Shown here: piece after piece, positions 27,279 through 35,963 of the stretch
Position numbering within the stretch: position 1 is the stretch's first letter
Layout of the letters: each line of letters begins with the position of its first letter
NCBI GenBank assembly: GCA_945827635.1
Contig: CALZOG010000008.1
Coordinates: forward strand, 1-42,671
Source: an uncultured Bacteroidales bacterium
GTDB lineage: Bacteria; Bacteroidota; Bacteroidia; Bacteroidales; Paludibacteraceae
Reading direction: 5' to 3'
Length of the DNA stretch: 42,671 bases
The notes under the pieces: model-generated
Told to the model about the DNA's origin: nothing
The model's input: the letters and a program-made list of their open reading frames with translations, nothing else
Database searches by the model: none
Translations under genes and position numbers: made by a program

Positions 27279-28718
27279 TTACTTACCTTTGGTGTTATAC
27301 AGATCGAGCAGGTAATCGCCGATAACCTTCTGTATCTGTTTGGACTTACCGTTGCCGAAGCTGACCATGACGGCAAAGACCCATGTGCGTCCGTCCGGCA
27401 GTTCGATGTATCCGGCAAAGTTCTTGGTTGCGGCTATCGTTCCTGACTTGGCGTGCACCTTGCCGTCGAGCGGTGTGCCGGGCAGCAGCGAGCGCAACGT
27501 GCCTGTTTGTCCGCTGACCGGCAATGAGGCGTAGAACGCGTTGCTGTTGCTCGAGCGGTACATATACGTGAGCAGTTGCACGAGTGTCTCGGCACTGATA
27601 GCATCCTGCGGCGCCAGACCGCAACCATCCACTATACGCGTGCTGCGGGTGTTCACACCGCGGCGCAACCAGTAGTCTTTCTCAAAATCCGCAGAGTTGT
27701 GAATCGTGCACGGCAGCGAGTAACGCGAACCGAACGTACGAAACAGCGACTCGGCGTACATGTTGTTGGAGTGGATGTTTGTCTCCATGATAATCTCCGA
27801 CAGCGGCGGTGACTGCCATGTATAGAGCAGTGTGCGATTCACTCCGTCCGCTTCGGATATGTATGTCGGTTCGGCTGTGATGGTTATACCGCTATCCTCC
27901 AGTTTTTTGCTAAAGTGTTGTACGAGCAGCAGTCCGGGGTTAGGCAGATCGCCCTGCACGCCGAACGAGCCTTGGTTGCACGGCACGCTGCCTGTGAGGT
28001 AGCGGGTATAGTTGTACGCTGCGCCGTGGACGTACGCTCCGTCGTGGGTGATAGTGGTACAGCGTATATGGTTGTCGAACTGCACACCCGGCACCTCGGG
28101 CACAGTGTACTGCACCTCGGCTATGCTGCCCACGGGGCCGGAACGGAGGATAACGTTCATCGTGTTATCCATGTACGACAGGGCATATATGCCGGGCGCG
28201 TAGTAGTTGCCAATGTCCTCCCATATCCATCCGGGGTTGATAGCATCCGCATCAAAGTAACTGAGGTCAGCAATGACCGATCCACGGATCTCACGTATGC
28301 CAGCCTCGCGTATGGCGCGCACCCAAGCATTAAGCAGATTGCGGTCGCCTACCTTCTGCGACCCGAGTGTGGGGTCGCCCGTGCCGCGCACATACAGGTC
28401 GCCGTGGAGCACACCGCCGGTGATCTGTCCGCTATACTCGATATATGTGCTGAAGCGGTAATCAGCACCGAGGGTCTCCAGCGCAGTGGCTGTAGGCAGA
28501 AGCTTCATGACGGACGCAGGCGGTGCAACGTTCGTGCTTCGGAACGCATCGATCACCTCGCCGGACTGCAGATCCTGAACGAGCAGACTGATATTGGCGG
28601 AGGAGGTAACAGGGTTGCGGAGCAGGATATCTATGCTACTGCCGCCCTGCGCCGCACGCGCGGACAGAGCCAGCAGACAGAGCTGCAAACAGATATGTAG
28701 GATTCGCGACCTGAACAT
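27279..28718 (-). CDS. dacB: D-alanyl-D-alanine carboxypeptidase/endopeptidase (PBP4 family)
   Basis: 479 aa; PPASVMKLLPTATALETLG (SxxK), SNN motif HSNNMYAES, VHAKSGTIAATKNFAGY (KSG). Confidence 0.93.
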   Translation of the reverse strand: MFRSRILHICLQLCLLALSARAAQGGSSIDILLRNPVTSSANISLLVQDLQSGEVIDAFRSTNVAPPASVMKLLPTATALETLGADYRFSTYIEYSGQITGGVLHGDLYVRGTGDPTLGSQKVGDRNLLNAWVRAIREAGIREIRGSVIADLSYFDADAINPGWIWEDIGNYYAPGIYALSYMDNTMNVILRSGPVGSIAEVQYTVPEVPGVQFDNHIRCTTITHDGAYVHGAAYNYTRYLTGSVPCNQGSFGVQGDLPNPGLLLVQHFSKKLEDSGITITAEPTYISEADGVNRTLLYTWQSPPLSEIIMETNIHSNNMYAESLFRTFGSRYSLPCTIHNSADFEKDYWLRRGVNTRSTRIVDGCGLAPQDAISAETLVQLLTYMYRSSNSNAFYASLPVSGQTGTLRSLLPGTPLDGKVHAKSGTIAATKNFAGYIELPDGRTWVFAVMVSFGNGKSKQIQKVIGDYLLDLYNTKGK

Positions 28719-28859
28719 GTGCTATAACTTGTACCTCTTAACCAAAAGAGCCTACAAATATAGCAAAAATATTTGACTTTTCCAAATTTTTGCAGTATTT
28801 TTCGGGAAATACTTGCCAAAGTCCAAAGATTTTATATCTCAGCCATTGGATTTTTTAGC

Positions 28860-28890
28860 AAAAACGTTCCGTTCGATCGGGCCATTATCG
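28860..28890 (+). repeat. Dispersed 31-bp element, copy 2
   Basis: aaaaacgttccgttcgatcgggccattatcg. Confidence 0.8.
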
Positions 28891-28984
28891 GAGCATGTTC
28901 GATCCATCTTCGAGGTAAAGTGTGCTATTCATACCACTATTTTTCAACGTAGAAATTTCAATTTGGCAAAATTTGAACGATTTA

Positions 28985-29016
28985 TTTGCTTTATTGCAAA
29001 AAAATGCTTAACTTTG
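28985..29016 (+). promoter_or_regulatory. Promoter upstream of cobalamin riboswitch 1
   Basis: TTTG 28985-28988, TAACTTTG 29009-29016, 20-bp spacer. Confidence 0.75.
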
Positions 29017-29084
29017 CAGCCACTTTTGCGGAAAATGCGTGTATGAGCATACTCCGCAGAGCAATTAACATACTGACTACGGTT

Positions 29085-29262
29085 CTCTTGCAGGCTGAAC
29101 TAATGCAATAAGTCGCCTTGGCAAGAGCTAAGAGGGAAACAGGTGCAAGTCCTGTGCAGACCCGCTGCTGTTATCTCCTGACAACGGTTCAGCATTACGT
29201 CACTGCCATTGAGGTGGGAAGGCGCTGAACCGCGGAGTAAGCCAGAAGACCTGCCATAGCCG
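29085..29262 (+). ncRNA. Cobalamin riboswitch 1 (boundaries approximate)
   Basis: AGGGAAACAGGTGCAAGTCCTGTGCAGACCCGCTGCTGT...CACTGCC...GTGGGAAGGCGC...GAGTAAGCCAGAAGACCTGCC (B12 box). Confidence 0.92.
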
Positions 29263-29493
29263 AGCGTTCACAGGACTCCCGCGGACTGGAGCGAACGGAT
29301 CAGCAGCGCACATCGTGCGCGGTTCTCTCGCATATAAGTGTGGTTCGTCATGTAGTCTTGTGACGCAAGTAATGCAATGCACAATGCGCAACAGGACAAC
29401 ATACACTCATCATTTCTTCTGCCAATCATTATTGGGTGTTATGCAGGAGCAACTTGCCGTGAGGCAGGCTGCCCCTGAGGTCGTGTTGGGAAA

Positions 29494-29514
29494 GTGAAAG
29501 GTGAAAGGTGAATA
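29494..29514. repeat. Heptamer array GTGAAAG x3
   Basis: gtgaaag gtgaaag gtgaata, 11-17 nt before the start codon. Confidence 0.8.
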
Positions 29515-29524
29515 AAACAATGAT

Positions 29525-32500
29525 ATGCTTATGAAAAAACTACTTATGTATTTTGCCGTCTTTGCCATGAGTTGGCTAAGCGGCACAGCGGCAGCTGAGG
29601 ATTACCTGATGCCGCAGTACGGTTACGACACAAAAGTGGTGTCGAAAGATGCTCCGATAACCTTTTATGATTTCAAGGGAGCAGATACTCATTTTACCCA
29701 ATCAGCATTCTCAACAGTTATCTTCAAGCCTGCCACAGAGGGCTATTCGATTAAGATAAGTTTTGAGGAGTTGAACCTGACCAGGTATAGTGCCTCGTAT
29801 GATGTTTACTTGCGTCTTTACAACGGTCAGTATGATGTAGATGGGACAACGTATCCCACAAGTGGCAATCCGTCTGGCAGTTTTGCTGAAAATGCAAACC
29901 AGATTGCTTACATTCCCGGTGACGGTGCTGTCACCCCACTGCCAACGTATATATCCGGTTCGGCTGACGGCTGTCTGTCGGTGTGCTTGTATTCAAAAGA
30001 TCCTTCCCCAAAAGAGTCTTATTGGAAAGCTACGGTTGAGGAGGTGTTGCTGGAGAGCATGACCGTCAAGGCCGCTTCGGGTAATAACGATTTTGTAGAC
30101 GGTGAGATTTGGGCAGGCAAGCAGGGCGTAGGTGTAGCAGGATTTGGAATAACGACAGAGGGCTACTCTTCACCCGACAAACTGCAATCGCTGACTTTTA
30201 CATGCACCAATGCCGCGGTGATTGATGCTACTGCTCTGAAACTGTATGCCGGTCAGTCAGCCTCTGTGGCAGGTTTGACCGAAGTGGCTGGCACTATTAC
30301 TGAATTGGAAGGGGTATATACCTATACCCTGACTGACGCGTACTCGCTGAGCAATGGTGCGAACCTGTTTTGTCTGGGTGGTGATGTGATGACTTCGGCA
30401 GCATTCAATGCGACAGCATCGGTGAATGTGACCGGCATTGCCACAGCAGGCGGATTTACGGCATTTACTCCGGCTGCGGCTGTCACTCTGACGGTACAGC
30501 CGATGTACCTGATGGCTACGGATGCAACCTATAGCATCGCACAGGACACAAAGTTCTACGACGAAGGCGGTAAGGACGGCAAGGTTGTCAAGGGCTTTGA
30601 CGGTAAGGTAGTGTTCGCGCCTGCCACGGAAGGAAAGAAAGTGCAGTTGACGTTTAAGGAGATAGATGTCTTCTACACCGATTATGCAGCCAACTCTACG
30701 GGGTATGTTGATTATATCAAGGTGTATAATGGCAACAGCACGGACGAAAAAGACCTGTTGTGGCAACTGACGCAAGCAGAGGCATCCAGCAAGTCGGACA
30801 TTGTGATCAAGAGTACCGCTGCTGACGGCAAACTGACGATCACGCACAAGAACAATATATCTTACGACTCCAACCTCAAAGCCGGTTGGGAAGCCGTAGT
30901 CAGTGAGTTCATGCCTCAGGCTATGATGGTAAGCGGTGTAGAGGCAACCAAGCAGACCGGCACCACCGTATCAGCCGGAGCAGAAGATGTGCTGATAGCC
31001 TCGCTGAAGGTGACAACAGTAGAGACTGAGCCGGCTCTGGCAGTGAAGGAGTTGCTGTTCAATACCAACAATACCAATACGCAACTCGCCAAAGCCAAAC
31101 TGTACTACACCAAGAGCAACAGTTTTGCTACAAGTAACCTATTGGGTGAGGTAGCCATCGCTGACAACAAAGTAACACTGGCAGCCGCCAACAGCGTAAG
31201 TTTCCGCGAGGGCGAGAACTACCTGTGGCTCGTATATGACATCCACACCTTGGCTGAGAATGGCATGGCTGTAGATGTGGCACTTGAGAAACTGCTGTTC
31301 ACCAACGGCACGGAGTATGCCTCGTTCGCTGCGGCTGACGGACAACTGACCATCAAGAACGAAGCCGTACAGGCGTGTGGCAGTCAGGTATTTAACATTC
31401 AGGGCGAGTGGCAATATACCCATACCGTAGCCAACGAGTACAGCACGAAGTACAAAGCCGAGGATTGCGACCAGACGGTGGTATTCAAGCCGATACATGA
31501 GGGGTACGTCATCCAGATAGATTATGCAGACTTTGATGCCTATTATTCCTCAAGTTCCTATTACGGCACACGCGCTAAATATATTGTATACGCAGGCGAA
31601 GGCACGAGTGGTGACAAACTATGGGAACTGGATGCCAACGGGAAGAAACCTACGCAGATTCGTTCTACGGCAGCCGACGGCGCGATCACTATCGTATTCA
31701 ACCCCAACACGACCTCCTCATATTACAATGGCGAGGGGTGGCATGCTACAGTCAAGGAATACAAGTTGCAGAACATGCAATTGGAGTCTGTCAGCGTTAG
31801 TCAGGCGAGCTCGAAACTTGTACAGTTGGGAGAACAGAAAGCAGCACTTCTGGACATCAACCTGCAAACCTTGGGTACGCTCAATCCGCTTACCGTGGAT
31901 GCACTGACCATTGATCTGAAAGGCACGGAAAACAATGTTGAGACTATCTATCTGCTGCAAGGCGAGAACGTGCTGGCACAGGCTGCCGCAGCGGCACAGG
32001 TGACACTGACATTGGAGACACCTGCTACACTCGCTGAATACGACAATGCTTTTGTCGTTGTCGCAGACATCAAAGCCGATGCTACGGTCGAGACTGCTGT
32101 TGATGCCGCACTGAAGAGTGTTACTCTGAGCGGCAATGCCCAAGCCATTGCCGACGGCGATCCCGAAGGCAGCCGTACGGTGAAGAACGTGCGTTACCTG
32201 CAAGCCGGGGACAACGGCACAGTGACCATCGGCGAAAACAGCCTGATGTTCTACGACGATGGCGGAGCGGATGGCAACTATACCAAGAACATGGAAGGTT
32301 ATATTACTTTTGTGCCTGCCAACGAAGGCTACGCCGTGGAGGTGGAAGTGAAGAACTACAAGCTCAGCAACGGCGCGCCGGTGAAGATATACTACGGCAG
32401 GTCGCACGAGGGCGATGCGGATGCTACAGTGGAGTACAACTACAGCAATCCGGAGAAGTTTGTCGGTGATGTGTATATATCGTCAGCCGAGGATGGCGCA

Positions 32501-35500
32501 TTGACCATCTATTTCAAAGACCAAAGTTACGGCAATGCCAATGAGGGTTGGGAGTTTGAGGTGCGCCAACACCTGCTGACTAACTTGACTATCACCGAGG
32601 TAGAGGCTACCTCTGTAGCCGCTGATATGCAGACGGTAGGTGCCAGAGACCTGCAGATGCTGCGTGTGGCAGTTACCGTTACCGGCGACCGTACGCCCAT
32701 CACGATTGACAGACTGGCGGTTGAGGCGAATACTTTTGCACAGAACATCCGTTACTATGCTACCGGCACTATCGCCACCTTCTCCAACCAGAACGAGTTG
32801 ACCGCAGTCTATACCGTCAACGAGCGCGGAACATACTATTTTTGGGTAGTGGCAGACGCTTCCGCCGAGGCTGATGACAACGATGTGATGAGCGTGCAGT
32901 TGACAGCCGTATATAGCGGTCAGACAGCCTTTACGCCTGCTCAAATCATTGTTGCACAAACCAAACTGGCTCATGGCATGAAGGGTACGTACTACATCGG
33001 CAACGATGCGTTGGCAGACTTCCACACCATAACCAATGCGGTGGATGCAATGGAGGTATTAGGCGTAGAGGGCGATGTGGTATTCATGATAGCCTCTGGC
33101 ACCTACAACGAACAGGTCGTACTCAGCGAGATTGCCGGTACATCAGCCGATGCTACTATCACCTTCTGTGCTGAGAGCGGTAACGCCACGGATGTGGTCT
33201 TCAGCAACGACAACACCTCTGACACCGAAGGCGTGTGGACCATCAATGGTATGGATTACCTAACGCTGAAGAACTTGACTATCCAAACAGAAAAAACCGG
33301 TTATTCAGCAGCGGTTGTGCTCAAGAATCAAAGCGAACATGTGACGATTGACGGTTGCGTACTTACGACATCGGTACTGAACAACAACACCTCGCAGAAC
33401 TGTCATCTCGTACGTCTCATATCCAACGATGCTGACAATGAGGAGAATAACTACTTTACTTTGCAAAACAGCACACTCAACGGCGGTTATACTGGTGTGG
33501 ATTTGTCGCAAAGCAGTTATGCGACCCATCCCAACAAGCATGATATTGTCATTCGCAACAATACTTTCACCGGTCAGGAAAAACAAATGGTATATGGTGT
33601 GATGATAAAGAATATTACGATTGTGGGGAACACGCTAACCATGAAATCGTTTACGCAATCGGACTTCCGCGCGATTGATCTTCGTACCAAACTGGAGGGA
33701 ATTATCAACATAACCGGTAATAATATTGTGCTGAGCGGAACGAGTTACGCCAATGCTGTATATCTTGGCCCGACATCCGCAGCCAACTGCCCGGAAGGAA
33801 CAGTAATGAACATTGTAAACAATGCTATTAGTGTGAATTCTCAGACTACAAGTCTTTCCTCCGCTGTTCAAGTACGTTATGCCCGTGAAGTCAATCTGCT
33901 GTACAATACGTTGCTCGTACATTCCGAGGGTAGCAATAGTGCTCCTTTGGCTGTTTATTATGCAGCAAATATGCAACTGACAGCCACGAATAACCTCATG
34001 CAGAATACTGGCGAGACAGGTTTGGCAGTTTATTATAGTAGTGCTGCTTTTGCGAAAGGTACTTATACCAAGAATGCTTTCTATGCTCAGAGCGGTTCAT
34101 TCAGCAACCAAGCTTCTGATTTCGCTGCTTGGGAAGCATTAGGTACGATAACTTCTACGAATAATATGGTTGAGCAAGCCGTCTTTGCCTCAAATACACT
34201 GTTACTGCTGCGTGAGGCAGGCGGTCTGGTTAGTGCAACACCTGTTGCCGGTATCACCACCGACATCACCGGTAAGTTGCGTGCCGCTGTGCCCACCATC
34301 GGAGCGTACGAGTACGACGCCGACTTGTTCCACGTACCGGCATTGGCAGAAGGGTACCCTGCTGTGCTGAATGTGAAAGATTGTCTGGCGGACATAGTAG
34401 TCAAGGCGGATAATATCGGTACGGCACGCGTGCTTGTGCTGGCTGCCGATGCCGAGGTTCCGGGTGTTGAAACCGTTATAGCACAAGGTGCCGAACTAAC
34501 GTTGCAAAAGGATGCCGAGGCAAGTATTACTATCAAGGGTCTGAACGAAGAGACGGCTTACAAGGCGTATGTCGTAACTCTTTCGCCACTGGGTGAAGCG
34601 GCTGCTGCGGTTACTGCCACAGAGTCATTCACCACACTCTGGACGCTGCGTCCTGTTATGCTGAATACTATCGCCGAACAAACAGTAGCAGCAGGAACAG
34701 CTCTCTCGCTGACAGCTACGTTAACCACCGAGTATGAGCAGGCTAAGCCATATACCTACTCATGGCGCACGGCGTTCAGCAACGATGAGATTGGCAACGA
34801 GGCTACGTTGAACATCAATGCTACACGCGCAACGGAGTATATCTGCCACGTGACAGACAAGTTCGGGCAGGATGCCTATGTGTCGGCACACGTGTGGGTA
34901 GAGACTGCCGATGCAGCTACCTTTGAGGAATATACGTTGCCCGAAAGCGGACATAAGATGGTTGACGATGCATGGGCAGACGGGGGAGAGACGTATCTGT
35001 ATAGCGGCAGTTACGCCTTTGCCAATGTGCCGAACAAGTCATACAATGCCTTCAGCGGCTACGTAATCAGTGCAGACAAATCCAATGAAGCTACCGGCGA
35101 ATACATGATTGATCAGTTCCGCTCGGCTGCAGGCGGTGCATACGAAGGCGACAACTTTGCCATCGCTTACTATTCAGCCCCGTCAAGTTGGTATGCCGGC
35201 TACAAAGACCCGATCACACTGACCTATACAACCGAGGCAAAGCCCATAACCGGGTTCTATGTGACGAACAGTGCTTACACTCTGGACGCTATACTGAATG
35301 GTGATTATGCCAACGACGCCTTCGGCGAAGGTGACTACCTGAGCCTTACCGTCAAGGGGTACAATGGCGAGACATTGACAGGCGAAGTGATATTCTACCT
35401 TGCCGATTATCGCAGTGCGAATGAAAGCGAGCGCTTTGCCCTGAAGGAGTGGAAATGGCTTGACTTGAGCCGGTTAGGTGCTGTGACACGTCTGGAGTTT

Positions 35501-35713
35501 GAGATGTTCACCACCAAATCCGATCAATTCGGATTCACCACACCGACCTATTTCTGCTTGGATAACTTCGGTGTTGCCACGCACGATCCGGCAACAGGAG
35601 CAGAAAACGTCAACGGTTCGCAAAAGGCCGTCAAATGCATTAGGGATGGTATATTGTATCTCATTACGTCGGACGGGAAACAATTCAATACACAGGGTGC
35701 ACTTGTTAAGTAA
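29525..35713 (+). CDS. Giant secreted multidomain surface protein: CUB-like repeats, beta-helix, Ig/FN3-like, DUF4465-like domain, C-terminal tag
   Basis: 2062 aa (start 29525 or 29531); four segments of type FYDxGGxDGxxxKxxxGxVxFxPAxEGxxVxxxFxxxxxxxxxxxxIYxG; beta-helix-like region around 32975-34150; C-terminal DUF4465-like domain homologous to the 40550 protein; tag KCIRDGILYLITSDGKQFNTQGALVK. Confidence 0.8.
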   Translation: MLMKKLLMYFAVFAMSWLSGTAAAEDYLMPQYGYDTKVVSKDAPITFYDFKGADTHFTQSAFSTVIFKPATEGYSIKISFEELNLTRYSASYDVYLRLYNGQYDVDGTTYPTSGNPSGSFAENANQIAYIPGDGAVTPLPTYISGSADGCLSVCLYSKDPSPKESYWKATVEEVLLESMTVKAASGNNDFVDGEIWAGKQGVGVAGFGITTEGYSSPDKLQSLTFTCTNAAVIDATALKLYAGQSASVAGLTEVAGTITELEGVYTYTLTDAYSLSNGANLFCLGGDVMTSAAFNATASVNVTGIATAGGFTAFTPAAAVTLTVQPMYLMATDATYSIAQDTKFYDEGGKDGKVVKGFDGKVVFAPATEGKKVQLTFKEIDVFYTDYAANSTGYVDYIKVYNGNSTDEKDLLWQLTQAEASSKSDIVIKSTAADGKLTITHKNNISYDSNLKAGWEAVVSEFMPQAMMVSGVEATKQTGTTVSAGAEDVLIASLKVTTVETEPALAVKELLFNTNNTNTQLAKAKLYYTKSNSFATSNLLGEVAIADNKVTLAAANSVSFREGENYLWLVYDIHTLAENGMAVDVALEKLLFTNGTEYASFAAADGQLTIKNEAVQACGSQVFNIQGEWQYTHTVANEYSTKYKAEDCDQTVVFKPIHEGYVIQIDYADFDAYYSSSSYYGTRAKYIVYAGEGTSGDKLWELDANGKKPTQIRSTAADGAITIVFNPNTTSSYYNGEGWHATVKEYKLQNMQLESVSVSQASSKLVQLGEQKAALLDINLQTLGTLNPLTVDALTIDLKGTENNVETIYLLQGENVLAQAAAAAQVTLTLETPATLAEYDNAFVVVADIKADATVETAVDAALKSVTLSGNAQAIADGDPEGSRTVKNVRYLQAGDNGTVTIGENSLMFYDDGGADGNYTKNMEGYITFVPANEGYAVEVEVKNYKLSNGAPVKIYYGRSHEGDADATVEYNYSNPEKFVGDVYISSAEDGALTIYFKDQSYGNANEGWEFEVRQHLLTNLTITEVEATSVAADMQTVGARDLQMLRVAVTVTGDRTPITIDRLAVEANTFAQNIRYYATGTIATFSNQNELTAVYTVNERGTYYFWVVADASAEADDNDVMSVQLTAVYSGQTAFTPAQIIVAQTKLAHGMKGTYYIGNDALADFHTITNAVDAMEVLGVEGDVVFMIASGTYNEQVVLSEIAGTSADATITFCAESGNATDVVFSNDNTSDTEGVWTINGMDYLTLKNLTIQTEKTGYSAAVVLKNQSEHVTIDGCVLTTSVLNNNTSQNCHLVRLISNDADNEENNYFTLQNSTLNGGYTGVDLSQSSYATHPNKHDIVIRNNTFTGQEKQMVYGVMIKNITIVGNTLTMKSFTQSDFRAIDLRTKLEGIINITGNNIVLSGTSYANAVYLGPTSAANCPEGTVMNIVNNAISVNSQTTSLSSAVQVRYAREVNLLYNTLLVHSEGSNSAPLAVYYAANMQLTATNNLMQNTGETGLAVYYSSAAFAKGTYTKNAFYAQSGSFSNQASDFAAWEALGTITSTNNMVEQAVFASNTLLLLREAGGLVSATPVAGITTDITGKLRAAVPTIGAYEYDADLFHVPALAEGYPAVLNVKDCLADIVVKADNIGTARVLVLAADAEVPGVETVIAQGAELTLQKDAEASITIKGLNEETAYKAYVVTLSPLGEAAAAVTATESFTTLWTLRPVMLNTIAEQTVAAGTALSLTATLTTEYEQAKPYTYSWRTAFSNDEIGNEATLNINATRATEYICHVTDKFGQDAYVSAHVWVETADAATFEEYTLPESGHKMVDDAWADGGETYLYSGSYAFANVPNKSYNAFSGYVISADKSNEATGEYMIDQFRSAAGGAYEGDNFAIAYYSAPSSWYAGYKDPITLTYTTEAKPITGFYVTNSAYTLDAILNGDYANDAFGEGDYLSLTVKGYNGETLTGEVIFYLADYRSANESERFALKEWKWLDLSRLGAVTRLEFEMFTTKSDQFGFTTPTYFCLDNFGVATHDPATGAENVNGSQKAVKCIRDGILYLITSDGKQFNTQGALVK

Positions 35714-35737
35714 TTAGTTTCCGCACATATTAAACAA

Positions 35738-35776
35738 AAAAAATCCACATAAATTTGCAAATGTGGATTTTTTTTT
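35738..35776 (+). terminator. Intrinsic terminator of the giant gene
   Basis: AAAAAATCCACAT-AAATTTGCAA-ATGTGGATTTTTT plus T tract; 13-bp perfect stem. Confidence 0.88.
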
Positions 35777-35785
35777 GTACCTTTG
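35754..35785 (+). promoter_or_regulatory. Promoter of btuB operon overlapping the upstream terminator
   Basis: TTTG 35754-35757, TACCTTTG 35778-35785, 20-bp spacer. Confidence 0.75.
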
Positions 35786-35932
35786 CTGCCACGTACGATT
35801 AAGGGAAACAGGTGCAAGTCCTGTGCAGACCCGCTGCTGTTATCTCCTGACAACGGTTCGGCATTACGTCACTGCCATGTAGGCGGGAAGACGCTAAACC
35901 GCGGAGTAAGCCAGAAGACCTGGCGTACGTTG
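35786..35932 (+). ncRNA. Cobalamin riboswitch 2
   Basis: Same core as riboswitch 1; P1 ACGTACG (35791-35797) pairs with CGTACGT (35924-35930); B12 box AGCCAGAAGACCTGG. Confidence 0.93.
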
Positions 35933-35963
35933 ACGTGTATTCCTCGTGGATTAGGAAGTCAGA

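Noticed and set aside
28813-29046. 77-aa plus-strand ORF containing KTFRSIGPLS
   Set aside because: Overlaps promoter of riboswitch 1; shared peptide explained by a dispersed DNA element, no start context.
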